Below, in pieces: positions 25,768 to 34,939 of a DNA stretch of 60,629 bases (position 1 is its first letter; each line of letters starts with the position of its first letter). Below the pieces are notes generated by a model. It was given only the letters and a program-made list of their open reading frames with translations, searched no databases and was not told the DNA's origin. The stretch is from Bacteroidota bacterium (GTDB lineage: Bacteria; Bacteroidota; Bacteroidia; Bacteroidales; Porphyromonadaceae): NCBI GenBank assembly GCA_023388555.1, contig JAEWGA010000048.1, positions 1 to 60,629 of the forward strand, given 5' to 3'. A program made the position numbers and the translations under genes.

Positions 25768-26328
25768 TTAGTTATTGGATTCGTTTTTCTTGAAAGGTAG
25801 TCCGAAATGCTTCAGCAGCGCAAACCCTTCTTCGTCCGTAGCGGCCGATGTTACAAAGGTAATATTCATACCTGTAATCTTGGTCACCGAGTCCAAATTA
25901 ATTTCGGGGAAAATAATTTGCTCTGTAATACCTAAGGTGTAGTTTCCACGGCCATCTAACTTCGAGCCGATGCCTTTAAAGTCGCGGATACGGGGAAGAG
26001 CAATACGAATAAGCCTTTCCAAGAACTCATACATACGGTCTCTTCTAAGAGTAACCATAACCCCAATAGGCATTTTTTTCCGAAGCTTAAAGTTAGATAT
26101 ATCCTTCTTCGAAACCGTTACCACAGGCTTTTGGCCTGTAATGGCAGTAAGTTCCGAAACGGCTACATCTATAAGCTTCTTGTCGGCTACAGCAGCGCCC
26201 AAACCTTGGTTAATAACGATCTTCTTGAGAACGGGGACCTGCATGGATGAAGTGTAACCAAACTCTTTTATAAGTTCGGGTACAATGCGGTCAGTATATT
26301 CTTTTTTTAGATTTGTTGTAGTAGCCAT
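25768..26328 (-). CDS. rplE: Ribosomal protein uL5
   Basis: Binds 5S rRNA and contacts the P-site tRNA. It has 186 residues with SMQVPVLKKIVINQGLGAAV, ITGQKPVVTVSKKDISNFKL and the loop KGIGSKLDGRGNYTLGITEQ. Its ATG shares a base with the rplX stop codon (TAATG), showing coupling. Confidence 0.98.
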   Translation of the reverse strand: MATTTNLKKEYTDRIVPELIKEFGYTSSMQVPVLKKIVINQGLGAAVADKKLIDVAVSELTAITGQKPVVTVSKKDISNFKLRKKMPIGVMVTLRRDRMYEFLERLIRIALPRIRDFKGIGSKLDGRGNYTLGITEQIIFPEINLDSVTKITGMNITFVTSAATDEEGFALLKHFGLPFKKNESNN

Positions 26329-26648
26329 TACTTCAATACCTCTCCAGATTTTTTAGCAAAACGTACCAGCTTACCATTCTCATTTCTCTTACGCCCTATA
26401 CGGGTTCCTTTCCCGGTTTTAGGGTCCACGGGGTTCAGGTTAGAGATATGGATAGGTGCTTCAACTTTAACAAATCCTCCTTGAGGATTTTTGGCGGAAG
26501 GTTTAGCTCGTTTTGTTACAAAGTTAAGGCCTTCAACTACGGCGCGTTCCTTTTTGGTGTCAACGAGTAACACTCTTCCTGTTTGACCTTTGGAGTTACC
26601 AGCATTTACATACACGGTATCCCCTTTTTTGATATGAAATTTCTTCAT
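26328..26648 (-). CDS. rplX: Ribosomal protein uL24
   Basis: Assembly-initiating large-subunit protein with a KOW motif (KKGDTVYVNAGNSKGQTGRV). It has 106 residues from the ATG at MKKFHIKKGD. A TTG six codons upstream is in frame, but the ATG matches related proteins and leaves a 20-nt gap to rplN. The stop codon overlaps the rplE start by one base. Confidence 0.96.
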   Translation of the reverse strand: MKKFHIKKGDTVYVNAGNSKGQTGRVLLVDTKKERAVVEGLNFVTKRAKPSAKNPQGGFVKVEAPIHISNLNPVDPKTGKGTRIGRKRNENGKLVRFAKKSGEVLK

Positions 26649-26668
26649 TGTCTTACTGTTTATCAAGA

Positions 26669-27034
26669 TTAAAGGACCTCGGGAGCTAGTGAGACAATTT
26701 TCATATTGGTAGCCCGTAATTCCCTGGCAACTGGGCCAAAGATACGGCTAGCACGTATATCTCCGGCATTGTTAAGGAGTACACAAGCGTTGTCATCGAA
26801 CCGGATATATGATCCATCGGCCCGGCGCACTTCTTTCTTGGTACGTACAATCACCGCCTTAGAAACAGCACCCTTCTTGATGTCGCTCGAGGGTATTACA
26901 CTTTTCACAGAAACAACGATGATGTCACCAATCGAAGCGTATCTGCGTTTCGTACCACCGAGCACACGAATACAGAGTACCTCCTTGGCACCGCTGTTAT
27001 CCGCTACTACGAGTCTTGATTCTTGTTGTATCAT
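26669..27034 (-). CDS. rplN: Ribosomal protein uL14
   Basis: Inter-subunit face protein forming bridges with 16S rRNA and a target of the silencing factor RsfS. It has 121 residues starting MIQQESRLVVADNSGAKEVL, with RVLGGTKRRYASIGDIIVVS. It starts 4 nt after rpsQ. Confidence 0.98.
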   Translation of the reverse strand: MIQQESRLVVADNSGAKEVLCIRVLGGTKRRYASIGDIIVVSVKSVIPSSDIKKGAVSKAVIVRTKKEVRRADGSYIRFDDNACVLLNNAGDIRASRIFGPVARELRATNMKIVSLAPEVL

Positions 27035-27038
27035 GTTA

Positions 27039-27293
27039 TTACTTAGCCTTTTCTATTATTTCTACAAGTCTCCAGCGTTTGGAACGGCTCAAAGGGCGAG
27101 TTTCCATGATGCGCACGGTGTCGCCTATGTTACACTCGTTCTTTTCATCGTGTGCGTGAAACTTCTTCGTTTTGTTAACGAATTTACCATAGATAGGATG
27201 TTTTTCCTTCCACTGCACAGAGACAGTAATGGTTTTATCCATCTTGTTACTGGAAACAACGCCCTGTCTTACTTTTCTCAGATTTCTTTCCAT
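27039..27293 (-). CDS. rpsQ: Ribosomal protein uS17
   Basis: 16S 5'-domain binding protein with an OB fold. It has 84 residues with RKVRQGVVSSNKMDKTITVS and the GDTVRIMETRPLSRSKRWRL motif. It lies between rpmC and rplN. Confidence 0.97.
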   Translation of the reverse strand: MERNLRKVRQGVVSSNKMDKTITVSVQWKEKHPIYGKFVNKTKKFHAHDEKNECNIGDTVRIMETRPLSRSKRWRLVEIIEKAK

Positions 27294-27308
27294 CAGTGAG
27301 TTGTTTTA

Positions 27309-27500
27309 TTAGTTATTACTTTTCTCGCCGAGGATGGTCTTTAAGCGGGCCACAAGGCGACGTTGGTCAGTAATCGCAGATGGTTTGTCCAGAGGAGACA
27401 CCTTATGGTTCAGCACCATTTTCTGATACTTCTCTTCTTCTACAAGCACTTTTTCTTGCAGTTCTTGTACCGATAGCTCTCTTATTTCTTTATTTTTCAT
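27309..27500 (-). CDS. rpmC: Ribosomal protein uL29
   Basis: Small two-helix protein at the tunnel exit, part of the docking site for SRP and trigger factor. It has 63 residues, starting MKNKEIRELSVQELQEKVLV, with the VARLKTIL end helix. It lies between rplP and rpsQ. Confidence 0.96.
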   Translation of the reverse strand: MKNKEIRELSVQELQEKVLVEEEKYQKMVLNHKVSPLDKPSAITDQRRLVARLKTILGEKSNN

Positions 27501-27518
27501 TTTAGTAGGGCTACAAGA

Positions 27519-27938
27519 TTAGTATTCATAGTCTCGTCTTACGACAAACTTGGTTGTTACTGGTAATTTCTGAGCTGCCAGGCGGAGTGCTTCCTTAGCA
27601 ATGTCGAAAGAAACACCTTCCACTTCAAACAGGATACGGCCTGGGGTTACAGGCGCTACGAATCCCTCGGGGTTACCTTTACCTTTACCCATACGCACTT
27701 CGGCGGGTTTCTTGGTGATGGGTTTATCGGGGAATATACGCACCCAAACCTGTCCCTGACGTTGCATATAACGGGTAACAGCAATACGTGCAGCTTCTAT
27801 CTGACGCCCTGTTATCCACTTGCTTTGGAGCGACTTGATGCCAAAAGATCCGAACGCAAGCTGGTTGCCGCGTTGCGCATTTCCTTTCATGCGCCCCTTT
27901 TGAGATCTTCTATATTTAGTCTTCTTAGGTTGTAGCAT
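27519..27938 (-). CDS. rplP: Ribosomal protein uL16
   Basis: Large-subunit protein near the A-site tRNA elbow. It has 139 residues, starting MLQPKKTKYRRSQKGRMKGN, with GRQIEAARIAVTRYMQRQGQ and KPAEVRMGKGKGNPEGFVAP. It follows rpsC. Confidence 0.98.
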   Translation of the reverse strand: MLQPKKTKYRRSQKGRMKGNAQRGNQLAFGSFGIKSLQSKWITGRQIEAARIAVTRYMQRQGQVWVRIFPDKPITKKPAEVRMGKGKGNPEGFVAPVTPGRILFEVEGVSFDIAKEALRLAAQKLPVTTKFVVRRDYEY

Positions 27939-27962
27939 ATGTATCTAATGTTTTTATGACTT

Positions 27963-28700
27963 TCAACGTGCAGATCTTCTACGACGGTTATCCCGGCGTC
28001 CTCTGTTAAAGTTGTTTTCTCTGCCACGACCAAAGTCCTTCTGCTGTGTAAAGTTGGGAGCCAGGTCTCTTTTGTTGTACACTTCGCCTTTCATGATCCA
28101 TACCTTAATGCCTATCAAGCCCACTTTTGTTAGTGCAGTGGTGTGAGCATAGTCTATGTCGGCACGGAAAGTATGCAGCGGCGTACGCCCCTCTTTAAAC
28201 ATTTCGCTGCGAGCCATTTCAGCTCCGTTCAAGCGGCCAGACACCAATATTTTAATACCTTCAGCACCAGCACGCATAGCCGAGGCTATCGCCATTTTTA
28301 CGGCTCTGCGGTAGGCCATACGTCCTTCCAGTTGGCGTGCAATGGTGTTTGCTACTATTTCGGCATCTACTTCGGCACGTTTTATTTCAAAGATATTGAT
28401 TTGAACGTCCTTGTCGGTGATTTTCTTAAGCTCTTCCTTTAACTTATCTACTTCGGCACCACCTTTGCCTATGATATAACCTGGGCGTGCGGTGCAAATA
28501 GTTATGGTAATAAGCTTAAGGGTACGCTCAATAACGATACGCGATACACTGGCCTTTGAGAGGCGAGCATTTATATACTTACGTAACTTGGCATCCTCCA
28601 GAAGGGTATCGGCAAAGTCGCTTTTTTTGCCGAACCAGTTAGAGTCCCATCCGCGAATGATACCCAGACGATTACTTATTGGATTTGTTTTTTGTCCCAT
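27963..28700 (-). CDS. rpsC: Ribosomal protein uS3
   Basis: Small-subunit head protein at the mRNA entry, part of the helicase site. It has 245 residues with MGQKTNPISNRLGIIRGWDS, the KH domain ARPGYIIGKGGAEVDKLKEE and GRLNGAEMARSEMFKEGRTP. The C-terminal 25 residues are an Arg/Asn/Gly-rich basic tail. It follows rplV by 5 nt. Confidence 0.98.
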   Translation of the reverse strand: MGQKTNPISNRLGIIRGWDSNWFGKKSDFADTLLEDAKLRKYINARLSKASVSRIVIERTLKLITITICTARPGYIIGKGGAEVDKLKEELKKITDKDVQINIFEIKRAEVDAEIVANTIARQLEGRMAYRRAVKMAIASAMRAGAEGIKILVSGRLNGAEMARSEMFKEGRTPLHTFRADIDYAHTTALTKVGLIGIKVWIMKGEVYNKRDLAPNFTQQKDFGRGRENNFNRGRRDNRRRRSAR

Positions 28701-28705
28701 CAGTA

Positions 28706-29104
28706 TTATGCTTTTATTTGTGTATCAACGTACAACGTCACGTGGTTGCTTCTTTTCCGGATGCGTGCTCCTCTACCTTGTGCACGGGCGCGCATTCTTT
28801 TTAGTGTCACAGCTTCGTCCACAAAGATTTTTGTTATATAGAGTTCTCCGTCTTCTGCCTTGCGTTCGTTTTTCTGTTCCCAGTTGGCTATAGCCGAGCG
28901 CAGGAGTTTCTCTACACGGTTCGAGGCCTCCTTGTTTGAGTACTTCAATACTCCAAGGGCTTTGTTCACCTCCATACCTCTCACCATGTCGCAAACTAAT
29001 CTCATTTTGCGGGGCGATGAAGGTACGTTGGCGAGCTTGGCGAAGAATTGTTGTTTTTTCTCTGCCTTGCGAGCCTCAGCTGATTCTCTTTTTCTTTTAC
29101 CCAT
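28706..29104 (-). CDS. rplV: Ribosomal protein uL22 with basic N-terminal extension
   Basis: Large-subunit protein whose loop lines the exit tunnel and can carry macrolide-resistance changes. It has 132 residues, about 20 more than Escherichia coli; the extra part is the charged N-terminus MGKRKRESAEARKAEKKQQ. The core has SSPRKMRLVCDMVRG, and the tunnel loop follows at RMRARAQGRGARIRKRSNHV with no obvious deletion. Confidence 0.97.
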   Translation of the reverse strand: MGKRKRESAEARKAEKKQQFFAKLANVPSSPRKMRLVCDMVRGMEVNKALGVLKYSNKEASNRVEKLLRSAIANWEQKNERKAEDGELYITKIFVDEAVTLKRMRARAQGRGARIRKRSNHVTLYVDTQIKA

Positions 29105-29146
29105 AGTATAGTGTAAAATTCTTTTGGTTTCGTACTATTCCGCGTA

Positions 29147-29416
29147 TTACTTCTTGCGGTTACCGCTATGTCCACGGAAAGTACGCGTAGGTGCGAATTC
29201 GCCCAACTTATGACCTACCATGTTTTCGGTAACGAATACGGGGATAAACTTGTTTCCGTTATGCACGGCGATCGTATGTCCTACGAAATCTGGAGAGATC
29301 ATAGAGGCACGAGACCAAGTCTTGATAACGCTCTTCTTTCCGCTTTCGTTTTGAGCCAAGATCTTTTTCTCGAGCTTGACGTTGATATACGGTCCTTTTT
29401 TTAGTGATCGACTCAT
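29147..29416 (-). CDS. rpsS: Ribosomal protein uS19
   Basis: Small-subunit head protein near the A site, partner of uS13. It has 89 residues, starting MSRSLKKGPYINVKLEKKIL, with GHTIAVHNGNKFIPVFVTEN and GHKLGEFAPTRTFRGHSGNR. It lies between rplB and rplV. Confidence 0.98.
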   Translation of the reverse strand: MSRSLKKGPYINVKLEKKILAQNESGKKSVIKTWSRASMISPDFVGHTIAVHNGNKFIPVFVTENMVGHKLGEFAPTRTFRGHSGNRKK

Positions 29417-29442
29417 AGTTCAATTCCTGTACTACTAAGTTT

Positions 29443-30267
29443 TTACTTTTTTCTTCTTTCAATGATATACTTCGAAGAGTGTTTCTTCGGAGCACGTGTT
29501 TTCAGACCCTTAGCATACAGGCCTGTACGAGATCTGGGGTGACCACCAGAAGCGCGGCCTTCTCCACCACCCATAGGGTGATCCACAGGGTTCATAACCA
29601 CACCACGGTTGTGGGGGCGGCGCCCTAACCAGCGTGAGCGTCCGGCCTTACCAGATTTTTCCAGGGCGTGGTCCGAGTTACCTACGCTACCAATGGTAGC
29701 CTTACATGCCGAAAGAATTCTACGAGTCTCACCAGAAGGCATTTTAATTACTGCGTAAGTGCCTTCACGAGAAGTCAGCTGAGCAAACACCCCGGCAGCC
29801 CTTACAAGTTTAGCACCTTGTCCAGGCCTTAACTCTATGTTGTGGATAACGGTACCCACAGGGATGTTAGCTAAGGGGAGCGCATTACCTATTTCGGGTG
29901 CTGCGTTTTCTCCCGACATCACTGTTTGGCCTACCTGCAAGCCATCGGGCGCCACGATGTACGTCTTTACCCCGTCGGCATAGTAAAGCAAGGCGATCCG
30001 AGCCGACCGGAAGGGGTCGTACTCTATCGTCATTACTTTAGCAGGAATACCATCTCTTCTCCTCTTAAAGTCGATGATACGATAACGTCTTTTATGGCCA
30101 CCGCCAATGTAGCGCATGGTCATTTTACCGGTGTTGTTACGTCCACCAGTACGTTTTTTCCCGACTACAAGAGACTTTTCTGGTGTACTTGCAGTGATCT
30201 TATCAAATGCACCAATAATCTTGTGTCTTTGCCCAGGCGTAGTGGGCTTCATTTTACGTATTCCCAT
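29443..30267 (-). CDS. rplB: Ribosomal protein uL2
   Basis: Large-subunit protein needed for subunit joining and peptidyl-transferase function. It has 274 residues with the RNA-binding domain YIGGGHKRRYRIIDFKR and the conserved His loop VMNPVDHPMGGGEGRASGGH. It follows rplW by 8 nt. Confidence 0.99.
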   Translation of the reverse strand: MGIRKMKPTTPGQRHKIIGAFDKITASTPEKSLVVGKKRTGGRNNTGKMTMRYIGGGHKRRYRIIDFKRRRDGIPAKVMTIEYDPFRSARIALLYYADGVKTYIVAPDGLQVGQTVMSGENAAPEIGNALPLANIPVGTVIHNIELRPGQGAKLVRAAGVFAQLTSREGTYAVIKMPSGETRRILSACKATIGSVGNSDHALEKSGKAGRSRWLGRRPHNRGVVMNPVDHPMGGGEGRASGGHPRSRTGLYAKGLKTRAPKKHSSKYIIERRKK

Positions 30268-30275
30268 TGTTATAA

Positions 30276-30569
30276 TCAGATGTTGCTAAAGAAGTCTATG
30301 GTTTGGCCTTCCTTTAGCGTTACAATAGCTTTCTTGTAAGCAGCCGCTTGCCCTTTTATTGCGCCGGCTTTGGTGTAGCGGGTTTTTCTTTTACCTGCGT
30401 AGCGCATGGTGTTTACATCCACCACCTCTACGCCGTAAAGGGCCTCAACAGCTTGCTTTATTTGAAACTTATTGGCACTCGGAGATACACGAAAGCCATA
30501 GCGGTGAGGCATTGCTTCTGTAACGGCATTTTGCTTCTCCGTGATGATTGGTGTTAATTTAATTCCCAT
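30276..30569 (-). CDS. rplW: Ribosomal protein uL23
   Basis: Tunnel-exit protein that docks trigger factor and SRP. It has 97 residues with LTPIITEKQNAVTEA, YGFRVSPSANKFQIKQAVE and VDVNTMRYAGKRKTRYTKAG. It lies between rplD and rplB. Confidence 0.97.
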   Translation of the reverse strand: MGIKLTPIITEKQNAVTEAMPHRYGFRVSPSANKFQIKQAVEALYGVEVVDVNTMRYAGKRKTRYTKAGAIKGQAAAYKKAIVTLKEGQTIDFFSNI

Positions 30570-30583
30570 CGTTCGTATTCTCT

Positions 30584-31213
30584 TTATGCGTTATACATTT
30601 CGGTCAGCCTACCCAGTGCGCTCTCGGTGAGCACAAGGTGTTTAGACTGCAGCACTTTGTAGGTGTTCAGCGAGTCCGCCGTTATGAGGCTTACTCCCTG
30701 TATATTACGAGCTGACAAATATACAGATTTTTCTACGTCCTTCAAAACGAAGAGGCTTTTACTATCTGCCACTTTTAAGTTATTGAGCAGAGAAACAAAA
30801 CTCTTGGTTTTGATTGCGTCGAACTTCAGGTCCTCCACAACAATGATTTCGGCATTTTTAGCCTTGTAGCTTAGAGCCGAAAGGCGAGCCAGGCGTTTTA
30901 CCTTTTTGTTCACCTTTAGGTCGTAGTTACGTGGGCGAGGGCCAAAGATGGTACCACCACCGTAGAGTATGGGAGACTTGATGTCGCCCCTACGAGCGCC
31001 ACCTGTTCCTTTTTGGCGGAACAGTTTGCGGGTACTTCCTGCCACTTCGCTTCTTTCCTTGGTTTTGTGCGTACCTTGGCGGTTGTTTGCCATGTACTGC
31101 TTTACATCCAGGTAAATGGCGTGATCATTGGGTTCGATACCGAATATAGCATCGGGGAGTTCAACGGTACGTCCTGTTTCTACTCCGTTTATGTTAAGTA
31201 CTTTTACTTCCAT
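30584..31213 (-). CDS. rplD: Ribosomal protein uL4
   Basis: Large-subunit protein lining the tunnel; represses the S10 operon in enterobacteria. It has 209 residues from the ATG, with RQGTHKTKERSEVAG, the loop FRQKGTGGARRGDIKSP and GPRPRNYDLKVNKKVKRLA. A GTG one codon upstream is in frame, but the ATG overlaps the rplC stop codon as TGATG, the normal coupled arrangement, so I start there. Confidence 0.97.
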   Translation of the reverse strand: MEVKVLNINGVETGRTVELPDAIFGIEPNDHAIYLDVKQYMANNRQGTHKTKERSEVAGSTRKLFRQKGTGGARRGDIKSPILYGGGTIFGPRPRNYDLKVNKKVKRLARLSALSYKAKNAEIIVVEDLKFDAIKTKSFVSLLNNLKVADSKSLFVLKDVEKSVYLSARNIQGVSLITADSLNTYKVLQSKHLVLTESALGRLTEMYNA

Positions 31214-31830
31214 CACTTTTCGATTAGCAAGATTGAACCTTTTGCTCCGGGCACAGATCCTTTAACCAACAGTAGGTTGTGCTCTGGCATTACCTTGATC
31301 ACTTCCAGGTTTTGTACAGTTACACGTGCATTACCGGTTTGCCCTGCCATGCGGGTGCCTTTAAACACCTTTGCAGGGTAAGAACACGCACCTACCGAAC
31401 CGGGGGCTCTAAGGCGGTTGTGTTGCCCGTGGGTGCTTTGTCCCACACCACCAAAGCCGTGGCGTTTTACTACACCTTGGAAGCCTTTACCTTTGGAGGT
31501 ACCTATTACGTCGACGTATTGTGTTCCCTCGAAGAAGTTAACGTCAATAACGTCGCCCAACTTATACTCCTGTTGGAAATTCTTGAACTCGGCCAAGTGT
31601 CTTTGTGGTGCTACACCAGCTTTTTGGAAGTGGCCTTTTAAAGGGGCAGTGGTATGCTTTTCCTTTTTTTCCATGAAGCCCAGTTGCAAGGCTTCGTAGC
31701 CATCTACGTCAGCTGTCTTTACCTGAGTCACTACACAAGGACCTACTTCGATAACAGTGCATGGTATGTTTTTACCCTCGGCACTGAAAACGGATGTCAT
31801 TCCGATTTTTTTTCCGATTAATCCTGGCAT
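31213..31830 (-). CDS. rplC: Ribosomal protein uL3
   Basis: Large-subunit protein near the peptidyl-transferase centre. It has 205 residues, starting MPGLIGKKIGMTSVFSAEGK, with GTSKGKGFQGVVKRHGFGGV and the later GTRMAGQTGNARVTVQNLEV. It follows rpsJ by 31 nt and overlaps rplD by one base. Confidence 0.98.
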   Translation of the reverse strand: MPGLIGKKIGMTSVFSAEGKNIPCTVIEVGPCVVTQVKTADVDGYEALQLGFMEKKEKHTTAPLKGHFQKAGVAPQRHLAEFKNFQQEYKLGDVIDVNFFEGTQYVDVIGTSKGKGFQGVVKRHGFGGVGQSTHGQHNRLRAPGSVGACSYPAKVFKGTRMAGQTGNARVTVQNLEVIKVMPEHNLLLVKGSVPGAKGSILLIEK

Positions 31831-31861
31831 TTCAGTTGATCGTTTATAATTAATACTCTAA

Positions 31862-32173
31862 TTAGATATCTGTTTTTATCTCTATCTCCACCCCGCTTGG
31901 TAATTCGAGGCGTGCCAATGCATCTACCGTTGCGGTAGTAGCATTTACAATATCCACGAGCCTTTTGTGGGTAGATAGCTGAAACTGTTCGCGCGACTTT
32001 TTGTTTACGAAGGTTGAACGGTTTACAGTGAATACCCTTTTGTGGGTTGGCAGGGGTATAGGACCACAAATTGTTACACCTGTAGGAGATACAGCCTTAA
32101 CAATTTTCTCAGCAGACTTATCTACCAAGGTATGATCGTAGGATTTAATTTTAATTCGGATTACTTGGTTCAT
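31862..32173 (-). CDS. rpsJ: Ribosomal protein uS10
   Basis: Small-subunit head protein, also a NusG/NusB partner in transcription. It has 103 residues with NQVIRIKIKSYDHTLVDKSA, the GPIPLPTHKRVFTVNRS loop and HKRLVDIVNAT. It lies 22 nt after fusA and opens the S10 gene set; tuf, often found between, is absent. Confidence 0.98.
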   Translation of the reverse strand: MNQVIRIKIKSYDHTLVDKSAEKIVKAVSPTGVTICGPIPLPTHKRVFTVNRSTFVNKKSREQFQLSTHKRLVDIVNATTATVDALARLELPSGVEIEIKTDI

Positions 32174-32195
32174 GATATACTTTTATGCTGTATTA

Positions 32196-34322
32196 TTACT
32201 TGATAAGGTCTACCCTACCTTGCACCTCTTCCAGTACTTGTTTAGCAATAGAAGCAGATACTTCGGCGTAGTTAGAGAAGGTCATTGTAGATGTTGCACG
32301 GCCCGAGGTGATAGTACGCAGGTCGGTCACGTAACCGAACATTTCGCTCAGGGGGACTTTAGCCTTCACGATTCGTGCGCCATTGCGGTGCGACTCCATT
32401 CCTTCCACTTGGCCACGACGCTTGTTAAGGTCGCCAATAACATCACCCATACTTTCTTCGGGGGTAACTACTTCTACCCTCATGATAGGCTCTAACAGTA
32501 CGGGGCTGGCTTTTTCGCAAGCGCTTTTGAAGGCTTGGATAGCACACACCTCGTAGGAGAGTTGGTCGGAGTCCACGGGGTGGTACGAACCATCTATAAC
32601 CGTTACCTTTAGTTTATCCAATGGGTAACCAGCCAGCACCCCATTCTTCATGGCGCGTTGGAAACCTTTTTGGATAGAAGGTATGAATTCTTTAGGTATG
32701 TTACCACCTTTCACTTCGTCCACAAATTGCAGTTCGCCATCGAAGTCGGTATCGGCAGGCTCTACACGTACAATCATGTCGGCGAATTTACCACGTCCAC
32801 CAGTTTGTTTTTTGTAGGTTTCGCGTAGCTCTACGGGTGCTGTAATAGCTTCCTTGTAAGAAACCTGTGGGCGTCCTTGGTTACATTCCACCTTAAACTC
32901 GCGTTTCAGGCGGTCAATAATAATTTCCAGGTGAAGCTCACCCATACCGCTAATTACGGTTTGCCCTGTTTCTTCATTGGTGTTTACCGTAAATGTGGGG
33001 TCTTCTTCTGCCAGTTTGGCAAGGCCCATACCTAAGCGGTCCAAATCCTTTTGGGTTTTGGGTTCTACAGCAATACCTATCACGGGGTCGGGGAAGTCCA
33101 TGGACTCCAGTGTAATGGGGTGTGCTTCATCGCAAAGTGTATCCCCTGTACGGATATCTTTGAATCCTACACCGGCACCTATATCTCCTGTATCGATGCT
33201 CTCTTTGGGGTTTTGCTTATTGGAGTGCATTTGGAACAAGCGGGAGATGCGTTCTTTTTTACCGCTGCGTGAGTTGTACACGTAGGAGCCAGCATCCAGG
33301 TGACCGGAGTAAACGCGGAAGAAGCACAAACGGCCCACGTAGGGGTCGGTAGCAATCTTGAAAGCCAAAGCACACAGGGGGTCTTCGTGTGTTGCGTGGC
33401 GTTCCAGCTCCACTTCCTCGTTACTGGGGTCGGTACCTTTAATAATGGGGAAGTCGATAGGGCTGGGCAGGTAGGCACAAACGGCATCCAGCAGTGTTTG
33501 TACACCTTTGTTTTTGAAGGAAGAGCCACATAGCATAGGGTTAATTTGCATATCCAGCGTACCCTTACGTATGGCGGCCTTTATTTCTTCTACGGTAATG
33601 GTGGAGGGGTCATCGAAGTATTTTTCCATTAGGGCTTCGTCCACCTCGGCCAAGTTTTCCAGCATTTTGTCGCGCCACTCGTCGGCTTCGGCTTGCAGTT
33701 CGGCGGGGATTTCTGTCACTTCGTAGTCGGCCCCCATGGTTTCATCGTTCCATAGGATAGCTTTCATGGTTACCAAGTCCACCACTCCTTTAAAGGTTTC
33801 TTCGCTACCAATAGGTATTTGGATAGGTACAGCATTAGCACCTAACATATCTTTTATTTGGCGAACAACCTCGAAGAAGTTAGCGCCAGAGCGGTCCATT
33901 TTGTTCACGTAGCCAATACGTGGCACGTGGTATTTGTCGGCTTGGCGCCATACTGTTTCGGACTGAGGTTCTACCCCACCCACGGCACAGAAGGTTGCCA
34001 CGGCGCCATCCAAAATACGGAGCGAGCGTTCCACCTCTACGGTGAAGTCCACGTGCCCTGGGGTGTCAATAAGGTTTATCTTGTATTTTTTATCCTGGTA
34101 TTGCCAGAAGGTGGTGGTAGCAGCCGAGGTGATGGTAATGCCACGCTCTTGCTCCTGCTCCATCCAGTCCATAGTGGCTGCACCATCGTGCACCTCCCCT
34201 ATTTTGTGGGTAAGTCCAGTATAGAAAAGGATACGTTCCGACGTTGTTGTTTTACCGGCATCGATGTGTGCCATGATACCGATGTTACGCGTCAGTTCTA
34301 AGTTTAGATTATTACTTGCCAT
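32196..34322 (-). CDS. fusA: Elongation factor G
   Basis: GTPase that drives translocation on the ribosome. It has 708 residues. The GTP-binding motifs are AHIDAGKTT near 16-24, the effector region ERGITITSAATTTFW, DTPGHVDF and NKMD. Domain IV contains the conserved GGRGKFADM region, followed by a C-terminal domain V. It lies between rpsG and rpsJ, the Bacteroidota str-operon order without tuf. Fusidic-acid resistance changes were not assessed. Confidence 0.98.
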   Translation of the reverse strand: MASNNLNLELTRNIGIMAHIDAGKTTTSERILFYTGLTHKIGEVHDGAATMDWMEQEQERGITITSAATTTFWQYQDKKYKINLIDTPGHVDFTVEVERSLRILDGAVATFCAVGGVEPQSETVWRQADKYHVPRIGYVNKMDRSGANFFEVVRQIKDMLGANAVPIQIPIGSEETFKGVVDLVTMKAILWNDETMGADYEVTEIPAELQAEADEWRDKMLENLAEVDEALMEKYFDDPSTITVEEIKAAIRKGTLDMQINPMLCGSSFKNKGVQTLLDAVCAYLPSPIDFPIIKGTDPSNEEVELERHATHEDPLCALAFKIATDPYVGRLCFFRVYSGHLDAGSYVYNSRSGKKERISRLFQMHSNKQNPKESIDTGDIGAGVGFKDIRTGDTLCDEAHPITLESMDFPDPVIGIAVEPKTQKDLDRLGMGLAKLAEEDPTFTVNTNEETGQTVISGMGELHLEIIIDRLKREFKVECNQGRPQVSYKEAITAPVELRETYKKQTGGRGKFADMIVRVEPADTDFDGELQFVDEVKGGNIPKEFIPSIQKGFQRAMKNGVLAGYPLDKLKVTVIDGSYHPVDSDQLSYEVCAIQAFKSACEKASPVLLEPIMRVEVVTPEESMGDVIGDLNKRRGQVEGMESHRNGARIVKAKVPLSEMFGYVTDLRTITSGRATSTMTFSNYAEVSASIAKQVLEEVQGRVDLIK

Positions 34323-34355
34323 TTAGCTTAAGAATCTCTGGTTAGTGGGTGTGAG

Positions 34356-34832
34356 TTAGAAACGGAAGTGAGCAAATGCGCGGTTTGCTTCGGCCATGCG
34401 GTGCAGGTCTTCTTTACGCTTAAATGCACCACCTTGGTTATTGTAAGCATCTACTATCTCAGCAGAGAGTTTGTCGGCCATAGTTTTGCCGCCACGCTTA
34501 CGTGCGAATAGGATGAGATTCTTCATAGAGATGGACTCTTTTCGGTCGGGGCGGATCTCGGTAGGCACTTGGAAGGTTGCACCACCAATACGGCGCGATT
34601 TAACTTCCACCTGTGGAGTCACATTCTCAAGAGCAGTCTTCCATATTTCCAATGGGCTTTTCTCCTCGTTGGGGAGCTTAGCCTTCACTATTTCCAATGC
34701 GCTGTAGAAGATCTCGAACGAGAGGCTCTTCTTGCCATCATACATCAGGTGATTCACAAACTTGGTCACCTTTACATCTCCATATACAGGGTCTGGAAGA
34801 ATCTGCCTTTTTTTAGGCTTAGCTTTTCTCAT
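34356..34832 (-). CDS. rpsG: Ribosomal protein uS7
   Basis: Small-subunit head assembly protein; represses the str operon in Escherichia coli by binding the rpsL-rpsG gap. It has 158 residues, starting MRKAKPKKRQILPDPVYGD, with KFVNHLMYDGKKSLSFEIFY and GGATFQVPTEIRPDRKESI. It is preceded by an unusually wide 199-nt gap with a stable hairpin, which is consistent with conserved S7 feedback (inference). Confidence 0.98.
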   Translation of the reverse strand: MRKAKPKKRQILPDPVYGDVKVTKFVNHLMYDGKKSLSFEIFYSALEIVKAKLPNEEKSPLEIWKTALENVTPQVEVKSRRIGGATFQVPTEIRPDRKESISMKNLILFARKRGGKTMADKLSAEIVDAYNNQGGAFKRKEDLHRMAEANRAFAHFRF

Positions 34833-34882
34833 GTTTACAAATAAGTTTTGTTCTTGTTATTGGTTGCCATCTCACTGTCTTC

Positions 34883-34902
34883 AACGTTCCCACCGGAACA
34901 TT
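34883..34902 (-). promoter_or_regulatory. Hairpin in the rpsL-rpsG gap
   Basis: AACGTTCC-CACC-GGAACATT: an 8-bp stem with a 4-base loop, with one G-T pair on the transcribed strand, about 50 nt before rpsG. It is the clearest structure in the 199-nt gap. The position corresponds to the S7 translational operator of Escherichia coli, though I see no sequence match to it. Confidence 0.45.
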
Positions 34903-34931
34903 TACTCAACCTGGCGCCTATCCAAAAAACT

Positions 34932-34939
34932 CAAACGTA
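34932..34939 (-). promoter_or_regulatory. Possible internal promoter -7 element before rpsG
   Basis: TACGTTTG on the minus strand fits TAnnTTTG, about 100 nt upstream of rpsG. No -33 TTTG is found at the proper distance, so this could be chance. Confidence 0.3.

Noticed and set aside
26706..27299. Plus-strand frame of 197 codons opposite rplN and rpsQ
   Set aside because: It runs across two conserved ribosomal genes on the opposite strand and has no recognisable domain.
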